Shown here piece after piece: positions 42,301-44,949 of a stretch of 64,000 bases of DNA; position 1 is the first letter of the stretch, and every line of letters starts with the position of its first letter. The position numbers were made by a program, and so were the translations under genes. Below the pieces are notes generated by a model that worked only from the letters and a program-made list of their open reading frames with translations, had not been told where the DNA came from and did no database searches. This DNA comes from Astropecten irregularis (taxonomy: Eukaryota > Echinodermata > Asteroidea > Paxillosida > Astropectinidae). Where the stretch lies: positions 6,200,001 through 6,264,000 of the forward strand of contig OZ020255.1 of NCBI GenBank assembly GCA_963971285.1. The letters are read 5' to 3'.

Positions 42301-44733
42301 ACTCCGAAATGAATTTCATCTGGCTTTTGGTCGGGAAACATCAATTTTCATCACACGGAATGATCGTAAGCGAGAAAAAAAAGGCCTATATGCTGCATTT
42401 CATCCTTGACACTTTAAAAGAGATGGAGCAATTTTAAAGGCAATTTGTGATGTCTTTGTTGTCATTTGAGGACATTTTCGCAGTGCAGTGAAGTACAATT
42501 TTCTCTGTGTACAAAATGTCAAACTCCATGGGATTCTCTGGGGCGCTACACTGACCGTCAACCCCCCCCCCCCCCAAAAAAAAAGGGAATTCATCATCCC
42601 ACCAATACTGGGTCTACCTACCTAACTATTTATGTTTTTAAAAGCAACTTCATTATATAAACTCGAAATCGCAAAAGACTAACCATAGCTAGACTAATGT
42701 TGTGAAGTTCATATAATTAATAGATATAGACTTATCAACATTGTATAGCTGTTTTTATTTGTGTTGTAATAGACGTTTTTACCGACTTTTTTCATATGAC
42801 ACCTTAAGTTTTATTCCGTGTTTTATAGATAGTTCTACAATGTCCTTTTTAAACGGACTACATTTTATCGTGGTAGAGTTTTTTTTATTATGTTAACATA
42901 TTTTACTTAGTATTTTGTAAGACACTTTGAAATGATGTTTAACATAAGGCGTATTTGAAATATTTATTATTTATTATTAATCAATAATAGCCTAACTATT
43001 CATTAAAAAGCAACTTCATTGCCATAACTCTGCTCTGCATCGCAAAAAACTAGGCCTAAGCAAAGTTACGAAATTCATCTAAACTACTGTACAATTTGGA
43101 CCCAGTATTTTAGAAAAAAACATGTAGTCACATGGGTGTGGCGGAGAGCCGCACCAAACCAAACATGCCAAAATGGCAGACACTCCGAAATGAATTTCAT
43201 CTGGCTTTTGGTCGGGAAACATCAATTTTCATCACACGGAATGATCGTAAGCGAAAAAAAAATAGGCCTATATGCTGCATTTCATCCTTGACACTTTAAA
43301 AGAGATGGAGCAATTTTCAAGGCAATTTGTGATGTCTTTGTTGTCATTTGAGGACATTTTCGCAGTGCAGTGAAGTACAATTTTCTCTGTGTACAAAATG
43401 TCAAAACCATGGGATTCTCTAGGGCGCTACACTGACCGTCAACCCCCCCCCCCCCAAAAAAAAGGGAATTCATCATCCCAGTTACTGGGTCTACCTACCT
43501 AAATATTTATGTTTTTAAAAGCAACTTCATTATATAAACTCTACATCACAAAAGACTTACCATAGATAGACTAATGTTGTGAAGGTCATATAATTATAAA
43601 CTGTAGATCAAATCAACTGATATTTCTGTAGGCCTAATTATAATCAAACTTTGGATAACGGTGTACAAGCAGGTCCGATACCTATAAAGGGAATAAAAAC
43701 TGTTTTGTCTGTCTGTTTTGAAGTTTGCAACAAACAGGTAAGAAAATTGAATTTTTACTCTGAAATGTTGCACAAAATTCTTCTATCTGGGGATTTAAGG
43801 ACTCAGGAACATTTGCTGAAAGTAAAAAATATCATTTTGGAACAGTTGAAACTATTAAGTTGTTTTTATTCCCTTTACAGGTATCGGACCTGCTTGTACA
43901 CCGTTACTGGATAATGTCCAAGGGGTTATTGTGCTTTAGTCCACAAGGATTATATTCAGACATGGCTTCTACAGTAAACTAACTCTCCTGAATATGTTGA
44001 GCAGTTGTGATGTCCTGTTTAATATTACTAGCAAGGTTTAATTTGTGGAAAGCGCAGGGCAGGATTTTGAGTTTTGAGGGAAATTATGGCCGGCGTCCAG
44101 AAAATAATCCTAAGGATTAAAGCACACTAACCCCGTTTCTAACATGTTCCTAGTTTACCCACCAACTTTTTTGATGGCAGCCAACCACTCGCGTCGTCTT
44201 GTCGAGGACAGTTCCTCGGCTTGCTTGCCTTGATGTTTCACAACGGCTGGCAAATTGAAGAAACTTCGCTTATCCCTCCCTCGACGACTGCTACAATTTG
44301 TAACTGCACACACTTGTGGCATGACTTTTCTGAAATATAGTCTTTGTTTGCTTAGTTACAGTGAGAAGAACTCAAGTGAAATGCAAACAAAAATGTATTA
44401 AAACAGCGGTCAACTGTCACGACACGTACACGCGCATTGAACGGGGTGCAGTGCAGCGCACATAGTATTAGTAATCATGGCGTCCACAAAAATATACTGT
44501 GTGAGGGCGCTATACACAACACGGTTTAGCGACCGTCGTACGTGTTCGCAAGTTCCGTACCCTTTCTCTCTTCTCTTGCTTAATTTTAATGACTAAATTC
44601 TCACCTCATGTTCGTACAAAGCTACATAGTTACAGGTGCCAAAGGCTACGAGTCCCTTTGTTCCCCAGTGCACACAATGTGGGACACGATTGCAAGAACA
44701 ACTTGTGTAGCATGTGTCCATGGGGGCTGCCAT
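133..44733 (-). CDS. ELP2: Elongator complex protein 2 (WD40), 3'-partial gene, 14 exons in window
   Basis: Seen: fourteen minus-strand exons at 44605-44733, 30161-30337, 27837-28062, 27385-27516, 24793-24954, 20013-20108, 18518-18618, 17650-17787, 12545-12700, 9897-9998, 9017-9106, 3817-3976, 2195-2325 and 133-343, each with GT/AG borders and matching phases, giving 670 codons plus one base. Diagnostic ELP2 stretches include [76 protein letters not shown] and [19 protein letters not shown]. Known: ELP2 is a double WD40 propeller in the Elongator core (with ELP1 and ELP3), needed for modification of wobble uridines in tRNA. The human protein is about 826 residues, so roughly the last 150 residues lie left of the window. 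Odd: intron 1 is 14.3 kb and contains a same-strand THAP gene; introns carry two antisense LTR elements and a 2.85 kb foldback. Identity is secure; exact start and each junction are inferred from reading. Confidence 0.95.
436..775. mobile_element. Degenerate MITE with GGATCC-containing ends
   Basis: The ends GCGGATCCAGG and CCCCGGATCCGG face each other across a pyrimidine/G-rich core with a duplicated GGAAGAAAAGG segment. No coding potential. Confidence 0.4.
823..1208. mobile_element. MITE with TIR containing CTAGAGCGCTAGCTC
   Basis: Bases 839-860 and 1170-1191 are exact inverted repeats (ATTACTAGAGCGCTAG core), with flanking imperfect continuation. The interior is CpG-rich. A second, interrupted copy lies at 38056-39088. 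Confidence 0.7.
1295..1460. mobile_element. Foldback MITE around a GACAGATGGACTGTCC core
   Basis: Left arm 1297-1365 and right arm 1388-1458 are inverted (AATGAATGTT / AACATTCATT outer ends, GGTGACAGATGGACTG inner). A related copy lies at about 52998-53125. Confidence 0.65.
1461..1812. mobile_element. TIR element with TTGATTGGAGGAT ends
   Basis: Arms 1461-1504 and 1769-1812 are inverted (ATATAACA, TCATTTGATTTTGATTGGAG against CCAATCAAATGACAAG). The interior is CpG-rich and non-coding. Confidence 0.55.
1847..2128 (+). mobile_element. 3' end of a non-LTR retrotransposon (LINE), 5'-truncated
   Basis: Frame 1862-1990 reads [20 protein letters not shown] then [16 protein letters not shown] and a stop, the typical C-terminal tail of CR1/L2-like LINE reverse-transcriptase ORFs. 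It is followed by a 3' UTR ending GCGCTATATAAATG and a short TTATG repeat, the usual LINE 3' signature. Family is inferred. Confidence 0.7.
2195..2325 (-). CDS. ELP2: ELP2 exon 13 (residues 557-600)
   Basis: Acceptor TCTCCTCACAG, donor AAG then GTGAGG. Encodes [20 protein letters not shown] then [14 protein letters not shown] and IIASACK, the entry to the second propeller. Phase 1 in, 0 out. Confidence 0.94.
2776..2935. repeat. Copy of the GAGGCTCAGGCTC-ended repeat family (partial)
   Basis: Shares the internal block with AACCGCAGCCAAAAGC and ATTATTTTAGAATGGATTC with copies at 32423-32694 and 60257-60488. Here the left TIR is missing. Confidence 0.6.
3234..3769. mobile_element. MITE, ends AAGGCCTTTTCACACAACGCC
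   Basis: Long inverted ends: the left contains CTCAACCATTGAGAAATTCT and the right contains CTCAATGGTTGAGAGTTTTT then CGTCGTGTGAAAAGGGCTT. About 536 bp. Encloses short ORFs that are unlikely to be real. Confidence 0.75.
3817..3976 (-). CDS. ELP2: ELP2 exon 12 (residues 504-557)
   Basis: Acceptor CTTTGGCAG, donor GCAG then GTAAGG. Encodes [20 protein letters not shown] then a variable linker ending FSPLDLA. Phase 0 in, 1 out. Confidence 0.93.
4214..6124 (+). pseudogene. pol fragment: reverse transcriptase, RNase H, start of integrase
   Basis: Frame is open from 4214 ([15 protein letters not shown]) with the first ATG at 4328. Numbered from that Met: RT Asp at 21 ([13 protein letters not shown]) and the catalytic Asp pair in IADDLY at 87-88; RNase H residues D237 (IVTDGAV), E280, D307 (LTDSK) and D355; an HHCC integrase zinc motif ends near SSCHQCAAL at about 530; the first integrase Asp is in FAADVI. 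Ty3/gypsy-like by domain order. The frame breaks near 6030-6060, where material between the first and second catalytic Asp of the integrase is missing. Non-functional as a whole. Confidence 0.85.
6060..6925 (+). pseudogene. pol fragment: integrase C-terminal part, frameshifted
   Basis: After the break, a second frame carries [13 protein letters not shown] (second catalytic Asp) and [17 protein letters not shown] (catalytic Glu), then a basic linker with [13 protein letters not shown] further one-base shift near 6533 puts the Pro-rich tail in a third frame, ending [11 protein letters not shown] and TAA at 6923-6925. Confidence 0.75.
7609..8150 (-). repeat. Two tandem units of the tRNA-like SINE/satellite (family S)
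   Basis: Each unit has AACCACAAGGGAAACTGACTG, the reverse complement of a tRNA-like core (7674-7745 and 7994-8066) and a tail containing TTCGTTTGGCAGTCAGAAGC. The repeat of the AACCACAAGG block at 7611 and 7935 gives a ~325-bp period. Confidence 0.8.
8205..8580. mobile_element. Foldback MITE with arms of about 110 bp
   Basis: The left arm (AATAAGCCTTTTGCATATTA, GGTACACAGACTTCTTTC, GAATTTCCCAGACTAA) recurs inverted at 8460-8575. Non-coding. Confidence 0.75.
8640..9020 (+). repeat. Run of degenerate tRNA B-box motifs
   Basis: One S-family tail (CCCGCTCCAGTC at 8664) is followed by GGGTTCGATTCC, GGGTTCACATCCC, AGGTTCAAATCCC and AGGTTCAAATGCC at about 8786, 8835, 8919 and 9002. No A boxes or cloverleaf are intact. 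Confidence 0.5.
9017..9106 (-). CDS. ELP2: ELP2 exon 11 (residues 474-503)
   Basis: Acceptor CTCCAAAAG, donor GATAGG then GTAGGC, 30 codons in phase 0. Encodes [20 protein letters not shown], matching VLRVFSAPRNFVENF of human ELP2. The acceptor is purine-rich and weak, so this exon depends mostly on homology and phase. Confidence 0.88.
9164..9488. mobile_element. T1 MITE copy
   Basis: TTAA-bounded copy with the internal block CCCACTTTTTGAGAAAACAG and the TCTGGATAAATACAG block. It shares its right TTAA with the truncated copy at 9485-9555. Confidence 0.75.
9551..9930. repeat. ELP2: ~150-bp tandem repeat that includes the end of ELP2 exon 10
   Basis: The exon end CTGGCCTCAGCAGCCGATGA and its donor at 9897 recur with few changes at 9747-9770 (donor intact) and 9591-9614 (donor GT lost), spacing 150 and 156 bp. 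Flanking intron (AGATTTTTGTTCAGTGTGAA) is copied too. Confidence 0.85.
9897..9998 (-). CDS. ELP2: ELP2 exon 10 (residues 440-473)
   Basis: Acceptor GATTGTTCCAG, donor AAAAG then GTTTGT, 34 codons in phase 0. Encodes [19 protein letters not shown] and RLASAADEK. The last 24 bases of this exon plus its donor are copied twice in the following intron (see findings). Confidence 0.93.
10493..10858. mobile_element. T1 MITE copy, inverted relative to 9164
   Basis: Starts TTAAAGGTAAGTATAAT and ends ATGATATTACCTTTAA; interior blocks in the reverse order. 366 bp. Confidence 0.8.
11014..11353. mobile_element. T1 MITE copy with a hybrid right end
   Basis: The left end is the T1 type (AGGTAATATCATACTTTGG) while the right end is GTTGTACGTGCCCTTTAA, the end type of the 45591-45838 family. 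Confidence 0.75.
11579..12345. mobile_element. Large MITE, ends TACCCTTTTCACACTACAAA
   Basis: Perfectly related ends (TACCCTTTTCACACTACAAA and its complement at 12326-12345) followed by many short AACCCCGGGGTTA-type palindromes. 767 bp, non-coding. Confidence 0.8.
12545..12700 (-). CDS. ELP2: ELP2 exon 9 (residues 388-439)
   Basis: Acceptor TTTGACAG, donor TACAAG then GTAAGT, 52 codons in phase 0. Encodes [16 protein letters not shown] and [15 protein letters not shown]. The LTR retrotransposon at 12750 starts 50 bp upstream of this exon in the preceding intron, on the opposite strand. Confidence 0.93.
12750..12902 (+). repeat. 5' LTR with internal deletion
   Basis: 153 bp; matches both ends of the 3' LTR but jumps from GGCACCCCC straight to TTGTATTAAGATCC, losing the middle of the LTR, where a TATA-like/poly(A) region would be expected. 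Confidence 0.88.
12961..13899 (+). CDS. Retrotransposon gag-like protein, intact 312-aa ORF
   Basis: Residues 1-260 are a capsid-like region with [20 protein letters not shown], typical of Ty3/gypsy gag; a CCHC zinc knuckle [14 protein letters not shown] lies at about 279-292, and a Pro-rich tail follows. It starts 58 bp after the 5' LTR. It would form particles and bind RNA in a complete element. The frame is undamaged although the element lacks RT, so the copy depends on enzymes from elsewhere or is a relic of recent loss. Confidence 0.88.
   Translation: MTRMEALQNLIKGLAATLETLKAEKGNNPKVIVVPREHGTKLAGRPTSDKDPEVREWAEDMSRITQDMSDDEGAQLVLDHLTGGARAEIRLCPPAQRSSANRIIECILRTYSCHETPSTSWQEFYGREQRRGESVQEYSLDLLKLLRKVEVASPDDSPFLHGQDAVLCERFSTGLADPSLRREVRRYVQENPAVEFADLRNKVMSWDSPPPPPVAETRATRAESLDCQSESNLQKQLDHQAAQLKATQEALSQLPDRCPSLLLSRQKTPSPAYRGPPTCYNCNELGHIARRCPHLPRSRGTAPPAAPAPRQH
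14211..16151 (+). CDS. Retrotransposon integrase, intact 646-aa ORF
   Basis: HHCC zinc-binding region (H74, H79, C109, C112), then a DDE core with D141 (AIDFT), D200 (HSDQGRNF) and E236 (GNGQCEQF), spacing D-x58-D-x35-E as in retroviral-type integrases. A GPY-like/chromatin-binding region ([20 protein letters not shown]) and a long Pro/Glu/Ser tail follow. Upstream 13900-14210 is a scrambled deletion scar; [12 protein letters not shown] just before the ATG is in frame, so the ORF originally belonged to a pol polyprotein. Confidence 0.88.
   Translation: MISRFCRLWRRGGKPRSRLLKHESRELRALIRRWDRIEARGGVLYVRSHDAVEGYSSQLLLPAKLQPMVRGALHNQAGHQGQERTLALIQKRCFWSRMAAAVEKWCKKCERCIVSKAPTPAVRPSMGRLLAERPLDILAIDFTFLEKATDGRENVLVMTDMFSKFSQAIPCRDQKAATVARVLVQEWFQKFGVPRRIHSDQGRNFESQLVKDLCGVYKIEKSRTTAYHPQGNGQCEQFTRTLHDRLRTLPPEQKKRWPHHIKELVFLYNCTPHSPTGLSPFFVFMGQEPTLPIDLLLSPREDADGTPNCDSWVEEHQQRLRAAAEVSRSRQLERSEARCKSSDERANDKGIAVGTRVLLRNRVPGRNKIGDHWQATPYKVTARPHDNVYEVQLADGTGPKKRVMRTEVFDTREAVPDEVPPAEVPHSGADQRADHGDGEAEIDKEEALPLQDIMVLVKSQEDAQPTVPELSSPSSGEPVHPTPPELQASDEAAETESCSSSQSPPESAEPQTSSEAVENQSQHPNPQPSTLPEKMAQPQDEDEAVETGSPSVSLSPSDSVEPGMPRRSNRATAGQHSNHHHLPESAISVTNNHAVTEISSPQSDLAQLGQALAGLGGMLAEHLGGRLQAGWSKLRPRRYDGHIKEL
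16331..16762 (+). repeat. 3' LTR
   Basis: 432 bp, TG...CA ends, with AATAAAAC near 16727 as a likely poly(A) signal. Confidence 0.9.
16763..16895 (+). repeat. Fragment of the tRNA-containing TIR element (family U)
   Basis: Contains a B box (GGGTTCGAATCC) then AAGCACTGAGCATGCTGTGC and GAAGGGCAAGCCCAATTTGC, the right half of the element at 30538-30875. Confidence 0.65.
16925..17530. repeat. S-family tRNA-like units, head-to-head arrangement
   Basis: A minus-strand core at 16984-17058 and a plus-strand core at 17396-17486 with the TTCGTTTGGCAGTCAGAAGC tails between them. The plus core has a duplicated B box (CGCCAGTTCGAAC and CGCCAGTTCGAATCCC). Confidence 0.8.
17650..17787 (-). CDS. ELP2: ELP2 exon 8 (residues 342-387)
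   Basis: Acceptor GTTTGATAG, donor ACAACG then GTAAGC, 46 codons in phase 0. Encodes [18 protein letters not shown] and [13 protein letters not shown], one of the most conserved ELP2 segments. Confidence 0.94.
17821..18162. mobile_element. T1 MITE copy, left end damaged
   Basis: Right end ATGATACTACCTTTAA intact; the first 20 bp after TTAA are decayed. Confidence 0.7.
18175..18371. repeat. GAGTAC-rich hAT-like MITE, partial copy
   Basis: Rich in ACTCGGACTCGGCCC and ending CTACACTG, matching half of the full element at 25030-25611. Confidence 0.65.
18518..18618 (-). CDS. ELP2: ELP2 exon 7 (residues 308-341)
   Basis: Acceptor CCCCTTATAG, donor GATCAC then GTGAGT. Encodes [17 protein letters not shown] and SGVWLDH, which runs directly into VRVGEV of exon 8 as in the vertebrate protein. 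Phase 1 in, 0 out. Confidence 0.93.
18711..18975. mobile_element. T1 MITE copy, internally deleted
   Basis: AAGGTAATATCATACTTTGG at the left; the central palindrome is missing. Confidence 0.65.
19585..19977. mobile_element. GGCCAATTTCAT-ended MITE (family G) with nested insertion
   Basis: Ends GGGACCAATTTCATAAAGCT and GTGAAATTGGCCCC. The interior is interrupted at 19711-19857. Confidence 0.7.
19711..19857. mobile_element. Small MITE nested in the family G copy
   Basis: Inverted ends AATGGGAGACTTTTGAAAAC and TCAAAAGTCTCCCATT with GACCGGT; core rich in CGCATGCGCA. A relative is at 49367-49494. Confidence 0.75.
20013..20108 (-). CDS. ELP2: ELP2 exon 6 (residues 276-308)
   Basis: Acceptor TTCTACCCAG, donor GAAG then GTACAT. 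Encodes [20 protein letters not shown] then HWQP, matching the ELP2 blade that in human reads LAGHENWVNAVHWQP. Phase 1 to 1. Confidence 0.92.
20195..20255. repeat. Hairpin with GTGATAGACGC arms
   Basis: GTGATAGACGC and GCGTCTATCAC face each other over about 20 bp; a single arm recurs near 20530. Confidence 0.5.
20260..21355. other. Intronic stretch with no recognised element
   Basis: Part of the ELP2 intron between exons 5 and 6. A-T-rich with a short ATTGAATTG run near 20480. No coding signal. Confidence 0.4.
21356..21689. mobile_element. TTAA-flanked MITE with AGAGGATGTTCAACACTC ends
   Basis: TTAA at both ends, then 26-bp inverted ends (AGAGGATGTTCAACACTCAA / TTGAGTGTTGAACATCCTCT). 334 bp; an internal GTGACGTCAGATAT repeats in inverted form. 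Confidence 0.85.
21809..24661. mobile_element. 2.85-kb foldback transposon with ~680-bp arms
   Basis: Starts GGTCATTCCATGTCAGAC and ends GTCTGACATGGAATGACC, flanked on both sides by CAGTAG (21803-21808, 24662-24667). The left arm to about 22490 is repeated inverted to about 23990; homology resumes weakly further in. No long ORF; the middle holds a C-run and decayed DNA. Sits 131 bp from ELP2 exon 5. Confidence 0.88.
24793..24954 (-). CDS. ELP2: ELP2 exon 5 (residues 222-276)
   Basis: Acceptor CTTCGTTTCAG, donor GGCAAG then GTATTT. Encodes [18 protein letters not shown] followed by a variable acidic linker and [10 protein letters not shown]. Phase 1 to phase 1. The 2.85 kb foldback element ends 131 bp downstream of the donor. 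Confidence 0.92.
25030..25611. mobile_element. hAT-like MITE with subterminal GAGTAC repeats
   Basis: Ends CAGTGTTGGAGT and ACTCCAACACTG; 8-bp target duplication ATGTTAAC at 25022-25029 and 25612-25619. Both sides of the interior are packed with GAGTAC/GTACTC and CGAGTCCGAG motifs. An 8-bp duplication with CAGTG ends is typical of hAT. Confidence 0.88.
25640..25790. repeat. GACTCG-rich hairpin
   Basis: CTCGAGACTGGACTCGAGAC at the left and GAGTCCGGCTCGAGACCGGC at the right with GACTCGG motifs between. Confidence 0.5.
26255..26533 (+). repeat. S-family unit, cut off in its A box
   Basis: CAGTCAGTTTCCCTTGTGG, the spacer, then GGGCTGAATGGCTCAGTTGG, where the minisatellite takes over. Confidence 0.8.
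26534..27370. repeat. Minisatellite, 54-66-bp units of GACTCGAATG
   Basis: About 13 degenerate units built from GGACTCGAATGGAGTCGGAC and GAATGTGTTGACTTGGTCTT, with lengths differing in 6-bp steps. ORFs of 97-176 residues on both strands are by-products of this periodicity. Confidence 0.9.
27385..27516 (-). CDS. ELP2: ELP2 exon 4 (residues 178-222)
   Basis: Acceptor CTCACACAG, donor GATG then GTAAGT. Encodes [17 protein letters not shown] and [26 protein letters not shown] is a hallmark of ELP2. The donor lies within about 15 bp of the end of a GACTCG-rich minisatellite. Confidence 0.93.
27837..28062 (-). CDS. ELP2: ELP2 exon 3 (residues 103-178)
   Basis: Acceptor TTTTCATCAG, donor AAAG then GTAGGG. 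Encodes [32 protein letters not shown] and [20 protein letters not shown], all in the order found in animal ELP2. Ends in phase 1. Confidence 0.93.
28158..28506. mobile_element. T1 MITE copy
   Basis: Both TTAA ends and both AGGTAGTATCATAC ends present; inserted beside a family G fragment. Confidence 0.82.
28682..29046. mobile_element. T1 MITE copy
   Basis: 365 bp with both ends and the central GATCTTTTAAAAGATC palindrome. Confidence 0.85.
29219..29560 (+). repeat. tRNA-derived SINE (family V)
   Basis: B-box-like GGGTTCAAATCC near 29268, then GGGCAAGACGCTTTGTCACA and CCAGGTGTAAATGGGTACC; a minus-strand copy lies at 40990-41335. Confidence 0.7.
29627..30136. mobile_element. MITE with AGGGGCCACTCAAAAT ends
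   Basis: Inverted 16-bp ends (AGGGGCCACTCAAAAT and ATTTTGAGTGGCCCCT), 510 bp, ending 25 bp from ELP2 exon 2. Confidence 0.75.
30161..30337 (-). CDS. ELP2: ELP2 exon 2 (residues 44-102)
   Basis: Acceptor TTGATTCAG, donor CAG then GTACAT, 59 codons in phase 0. Encodes [15 protein letters not shown] and [16 protein letters not shown], the first complete WD40 repeat. It is preceded by the 14.3 kb first intron. Confidence 0.93.
30538..30875 (-). mobile_element. TIR element enclosing a tRNA-like gene (family U)
   Basis: Arms of about 68 bp (30538-30605 and 30801-30872; GAGCACTGTATACTCAGTGC, GAGAGCACGTGAA) flank a tRNA-like core at 30615-30693 read on the minus strand, with A box TGGCCTAGCGG and B box GGTTCGAATCC. 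Confidence 0.75.
31430..31690. repeat. 47-bp minisatellite
   Basis: About five units of TTTTGTCCTTTGTTTGATTT / TTTTGTCTTTTTGTAATTGC. The Lys/Gln-rich ORFs across it are artefacts. Confidence 0.85.
31705..31842. mobile_element. MITE, ends GGGGCCGATTTCACTAA
   Basis: 138 bp; 17-bp inverted ends and an ATCGCTA-rich core. Confidence 0.75.
32148..32389. mobile_element. Family G MITE, full copy
   Basis: Ends AGGGGCCAATTTCATGAAAC / AATTGGCCCCT with subterminal GTTAAGCACCAAAATT and its complement. Confidence 0.82.
32423..32694. mobile_element. MITE with GGCCATTTCGAAACGGAGGC ends
   Basis: Inverted ends and an AGGCTCC-rich subterminal region; related to 60257-60488 and 2776-2935. Confidence 0.7.
32695..33480. 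other. Intronic stretch with one palindrome
   Basis: Mostly A-T-rich DNA without coding signal. A strong hairpin at 33128-33240 has arms GATGATCGTAACCCTAGGTC and its complement, with GGGACCTTAGGTCCC inside. Confidence 0.5.
33481..33930. repeat. T1 and related TTAA MITE fragments
   Basis: TCTTTATACCCTGTAAGTTA and GATAGTACCTTTAA belong to T1; AGCAGCCTGCAGCTGCTCTG then GTTGTACATTATAC belong to a relative repeated at 39640-39720. Confidence 0.55.
33931..35200. other. Intronic stretch, low-complexity and old repeat
   Basis: T-rich tract near 34180-34215, an S-family fragment at 34465-34535, and an undefined GGAGGGTACAGAATTGGTAA repeat at 34700-34940. No exon signal. Confidence 0.4.
35205..35522. 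mobile_element. Family G-like MITE variant
   Basis: GGGCCCAATTTCATGGAATC at the left and CATGAAATTGGGCCT at the right; GGAATCCGTATTAAGC inside. A fragment of the same variant is at 11395-11520. Confidence 0.7.
35555..36684. mobile_element. 1.1-kb foldback element with ~225-bp arms
   Basis: Arms 35555-35780 and 36460-36684 are inverted (CAGGGTGTCT ends, TTTGAAATGGCTGCCAAATA inside). The middle contains a TAA microsatellite and no gene. It abuts the last THAP exon. Confidence 0.85.
36697..36989 (-). CDS. THAP gene exon 4 (basic region, coiled coil, stop)
   Basis: Acceptor is a T-rich tract ending CAG; the exon opens [18 protein letters not shown] and continues through a Lys/Arg-rich stretch and an acidic linker to a heptad-like segment, ending TGA at 36697-36699. 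The 3' end of this exon nearly abuts the right arm of a 1.1 kb foldback element. Confidence 0.75.
36697..44322 (-). CDS. THAP-domain protein, 240 aa, four exons, nested in ELP2 intron 1
   Basis: Seen: exons 44163-44322, 40693-40856, 39447-39552 and 36697-36989 join in frame (723 nt, 240 residues plus TGA). Residues 1-85 form a C2CH THAP zinc finger: C5, C10, C71 and H74, with the invariant Trp in REWLAAIKK, then ICSLHF and PDWKPTL. The tail is basic ([17 protein letters not shown]) followed by a likely coiled coil ([20 protein letters not shown], truncated here at 20 residues). Known: THAP domains bind DNA in a sequence-specific manner and occur in host regulators and in P-element-like transposases. 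No transposase catalytic region is seen, so a host DNA-binding protein is likelier. The whole gene lies in ELP2 intron 1 on the same strand, 283 bp below ELP2 exon 1. The function and target are unknown; an alternative terminal exon cannot be excluded because a GTATGT lies just before the stop. Confidence 0.82.
37038..37402. mobile_element. T1 MITE copy
   Basis: Full-length, 5' end AGGTAGTATCATACTTCGG; shares its right end with the next copy. Confidence 0.82.
37398..37922. mobile_element. T1 MITE copy with nested GCGGAGACACC element
   Basis: T1 sequence runs to about 37540, is broken by an inverted-repeat element (37589-37732), and resumes with CATCTTTAAAAGATC. Confidence 0.75.
37589..37732. 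mobile_element. MITE, TTTGCGGAGACACCATGTAT ends (nested)
   Basis: Long inverted arms with GTAGATGTGTGGTTCTGA; related to the element at 56893-57127. Confidence 0.8.
38056..39088. mobile_element. Second CTAGAGCGCTAG-type MITE, split by a hAT-like MITE
   Basis: Left half 38056-38251 and right half 38924-39088 match the element at 823-1208, including TTTGTGCACAAAC and CTAGTGCTCTAGTAATTT. Confidence 0.75.
38252..38923. mobile_element. hAT-like GAGTAC MITE inserted into the preceding MITE
   Basis: Left end CAGTGTTAGAGAACTC, right end decayed; flanks ATTTAGAG and ATATAGAG are a 7/8 match, consistent with an 8-bp duplication. Confidence 0.78.
39110..39420. repeat. GGAGGATTCAGGAT imperfect tandem repeat
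   Basis: GGAGGATT(T/A)(C/T)GGAGGATTCAGGAT motifs recur about seven times at 39115-39405. Non-coding. Confidence 0.7.
39447..39552 (-). CDS. THAP gene exon 3 (linker)
   Basis: Acceptor TACATCAACAG, donor CAAG then GTATTA, 35 codons plus one base. Encodes a Ser/Pro-rich linker ([19 protein letters not shown]). It is supported by phase and splice sites only, since linkers are not conserved. Confidence 0.65.
39630..40340. repeat. TTAA-family MITE relics
   Basis: Includes GCAGCTGCAGGCTGCTC, TTTATACCCTGTA and TTAAAGGTATAATACATGAT; too decayed to delimit. Confidence 0.5.
40553..40678. repeat. GAGTAC hAT-like MITE, partial
   Basis: Right end ACTCCAACACTG intact just 15 bp below THAP exon 2. Confidence 0.65.
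40693..40856 (-). CDS. THAP gene exon 2 (second half of THAP finger)
   Basis: Acceptor TGTATACAG, donor GCCAAG then GTAAAC. Encodes [15 protein letters not shown] and [10 protein letters not shown], the Cys-x2-His pair and the C-terminal THAP box. Phase 1 in, 0 out. Confidence 0.85.
40990..41335 (-). repeat. tRNA-derived SINE (family V), minus orientation
   Basis: Reverse complement of the copy at 29219; B box as GGATTCGAACCC near 41248, GCGTCTTGCCCAAGGACAC beside it. Confidence 0.75.
41857..43600. repeat. Tandem duplication of an 867-bp block
   Basis: 41857-42723 and 42724-43600 align throughout, from ATATAGACTTATCAACATTG to GACTAATGTTGTGAAG, including a C-run followed by an A-run near the end of each. 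No gene inside. Lies in THAP intron 1. Confidence 0.9.
43645..43918. mobile_element. MITE with GGTCCGATACCTATAAAGGG arms
   Basis: About 50-bp inverted arms (AACGGTGTACAAGCAGGTCC and complement), 270 bp. Confidence 0.82.
44163..44322 (-). CDS. THAP gene exon 1 (first half of THAP finger)
   Basis: ATG at 44322-44320; encodes [20 protein letters not shown] and FFNLP, then [10 protein letters not shown]. The donor chosen is G then GTGGGT because only this leaves phase 1, which joins to exon 2 without a stop; a GTAAAC four bases further would give a stop in exon 2. Confidence 0.82.
44605..44733 (-). CDS. ELP2: ELP2 exon 1 (start codon, residues 1-43)
   Basis: Starts with ATG at 44733-44731 in a good context (CCAAG before ATGG) and ends GAG before a GTGAGA donor. 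It encodes the N-terminal first blade with CNRVPHC and [15 protein letters not shown], which matches the conserved ELP2 N-terminus (CPNRV, then GLLAFGTSCSVVLYD in human). Phase 0 out, matching exon 2. It lies only 283 bp upstream of the start codon of the nested THAP gene. Confidence 0.9.
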
Positions 44734-44949
44734 CTTGGATTTTACCCACAATGCATTTCAACCTACCTGTCGTAAAAATTGATCTAATTTGCATACTTGG
44801 GTTCACCTGTCGTATACTCTTTGCTTATTGGTCAACAGTTACTAGGGGGCGAGTCCAAATGAAAAAGAATGTGGGTGATAATGTTTGAGTGAGGGGAAAT
44901 TGGTGATGGAAATTGTACCTTTATTTATTTGGACATAAATTATATGTAC

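Noticed and set aside
44159..44162. Alternative THAP exon 1 donor four bases downstream (GTAAAC)
   Set aside because: It would shift the frame and meet a TGA five codons into exon 2.
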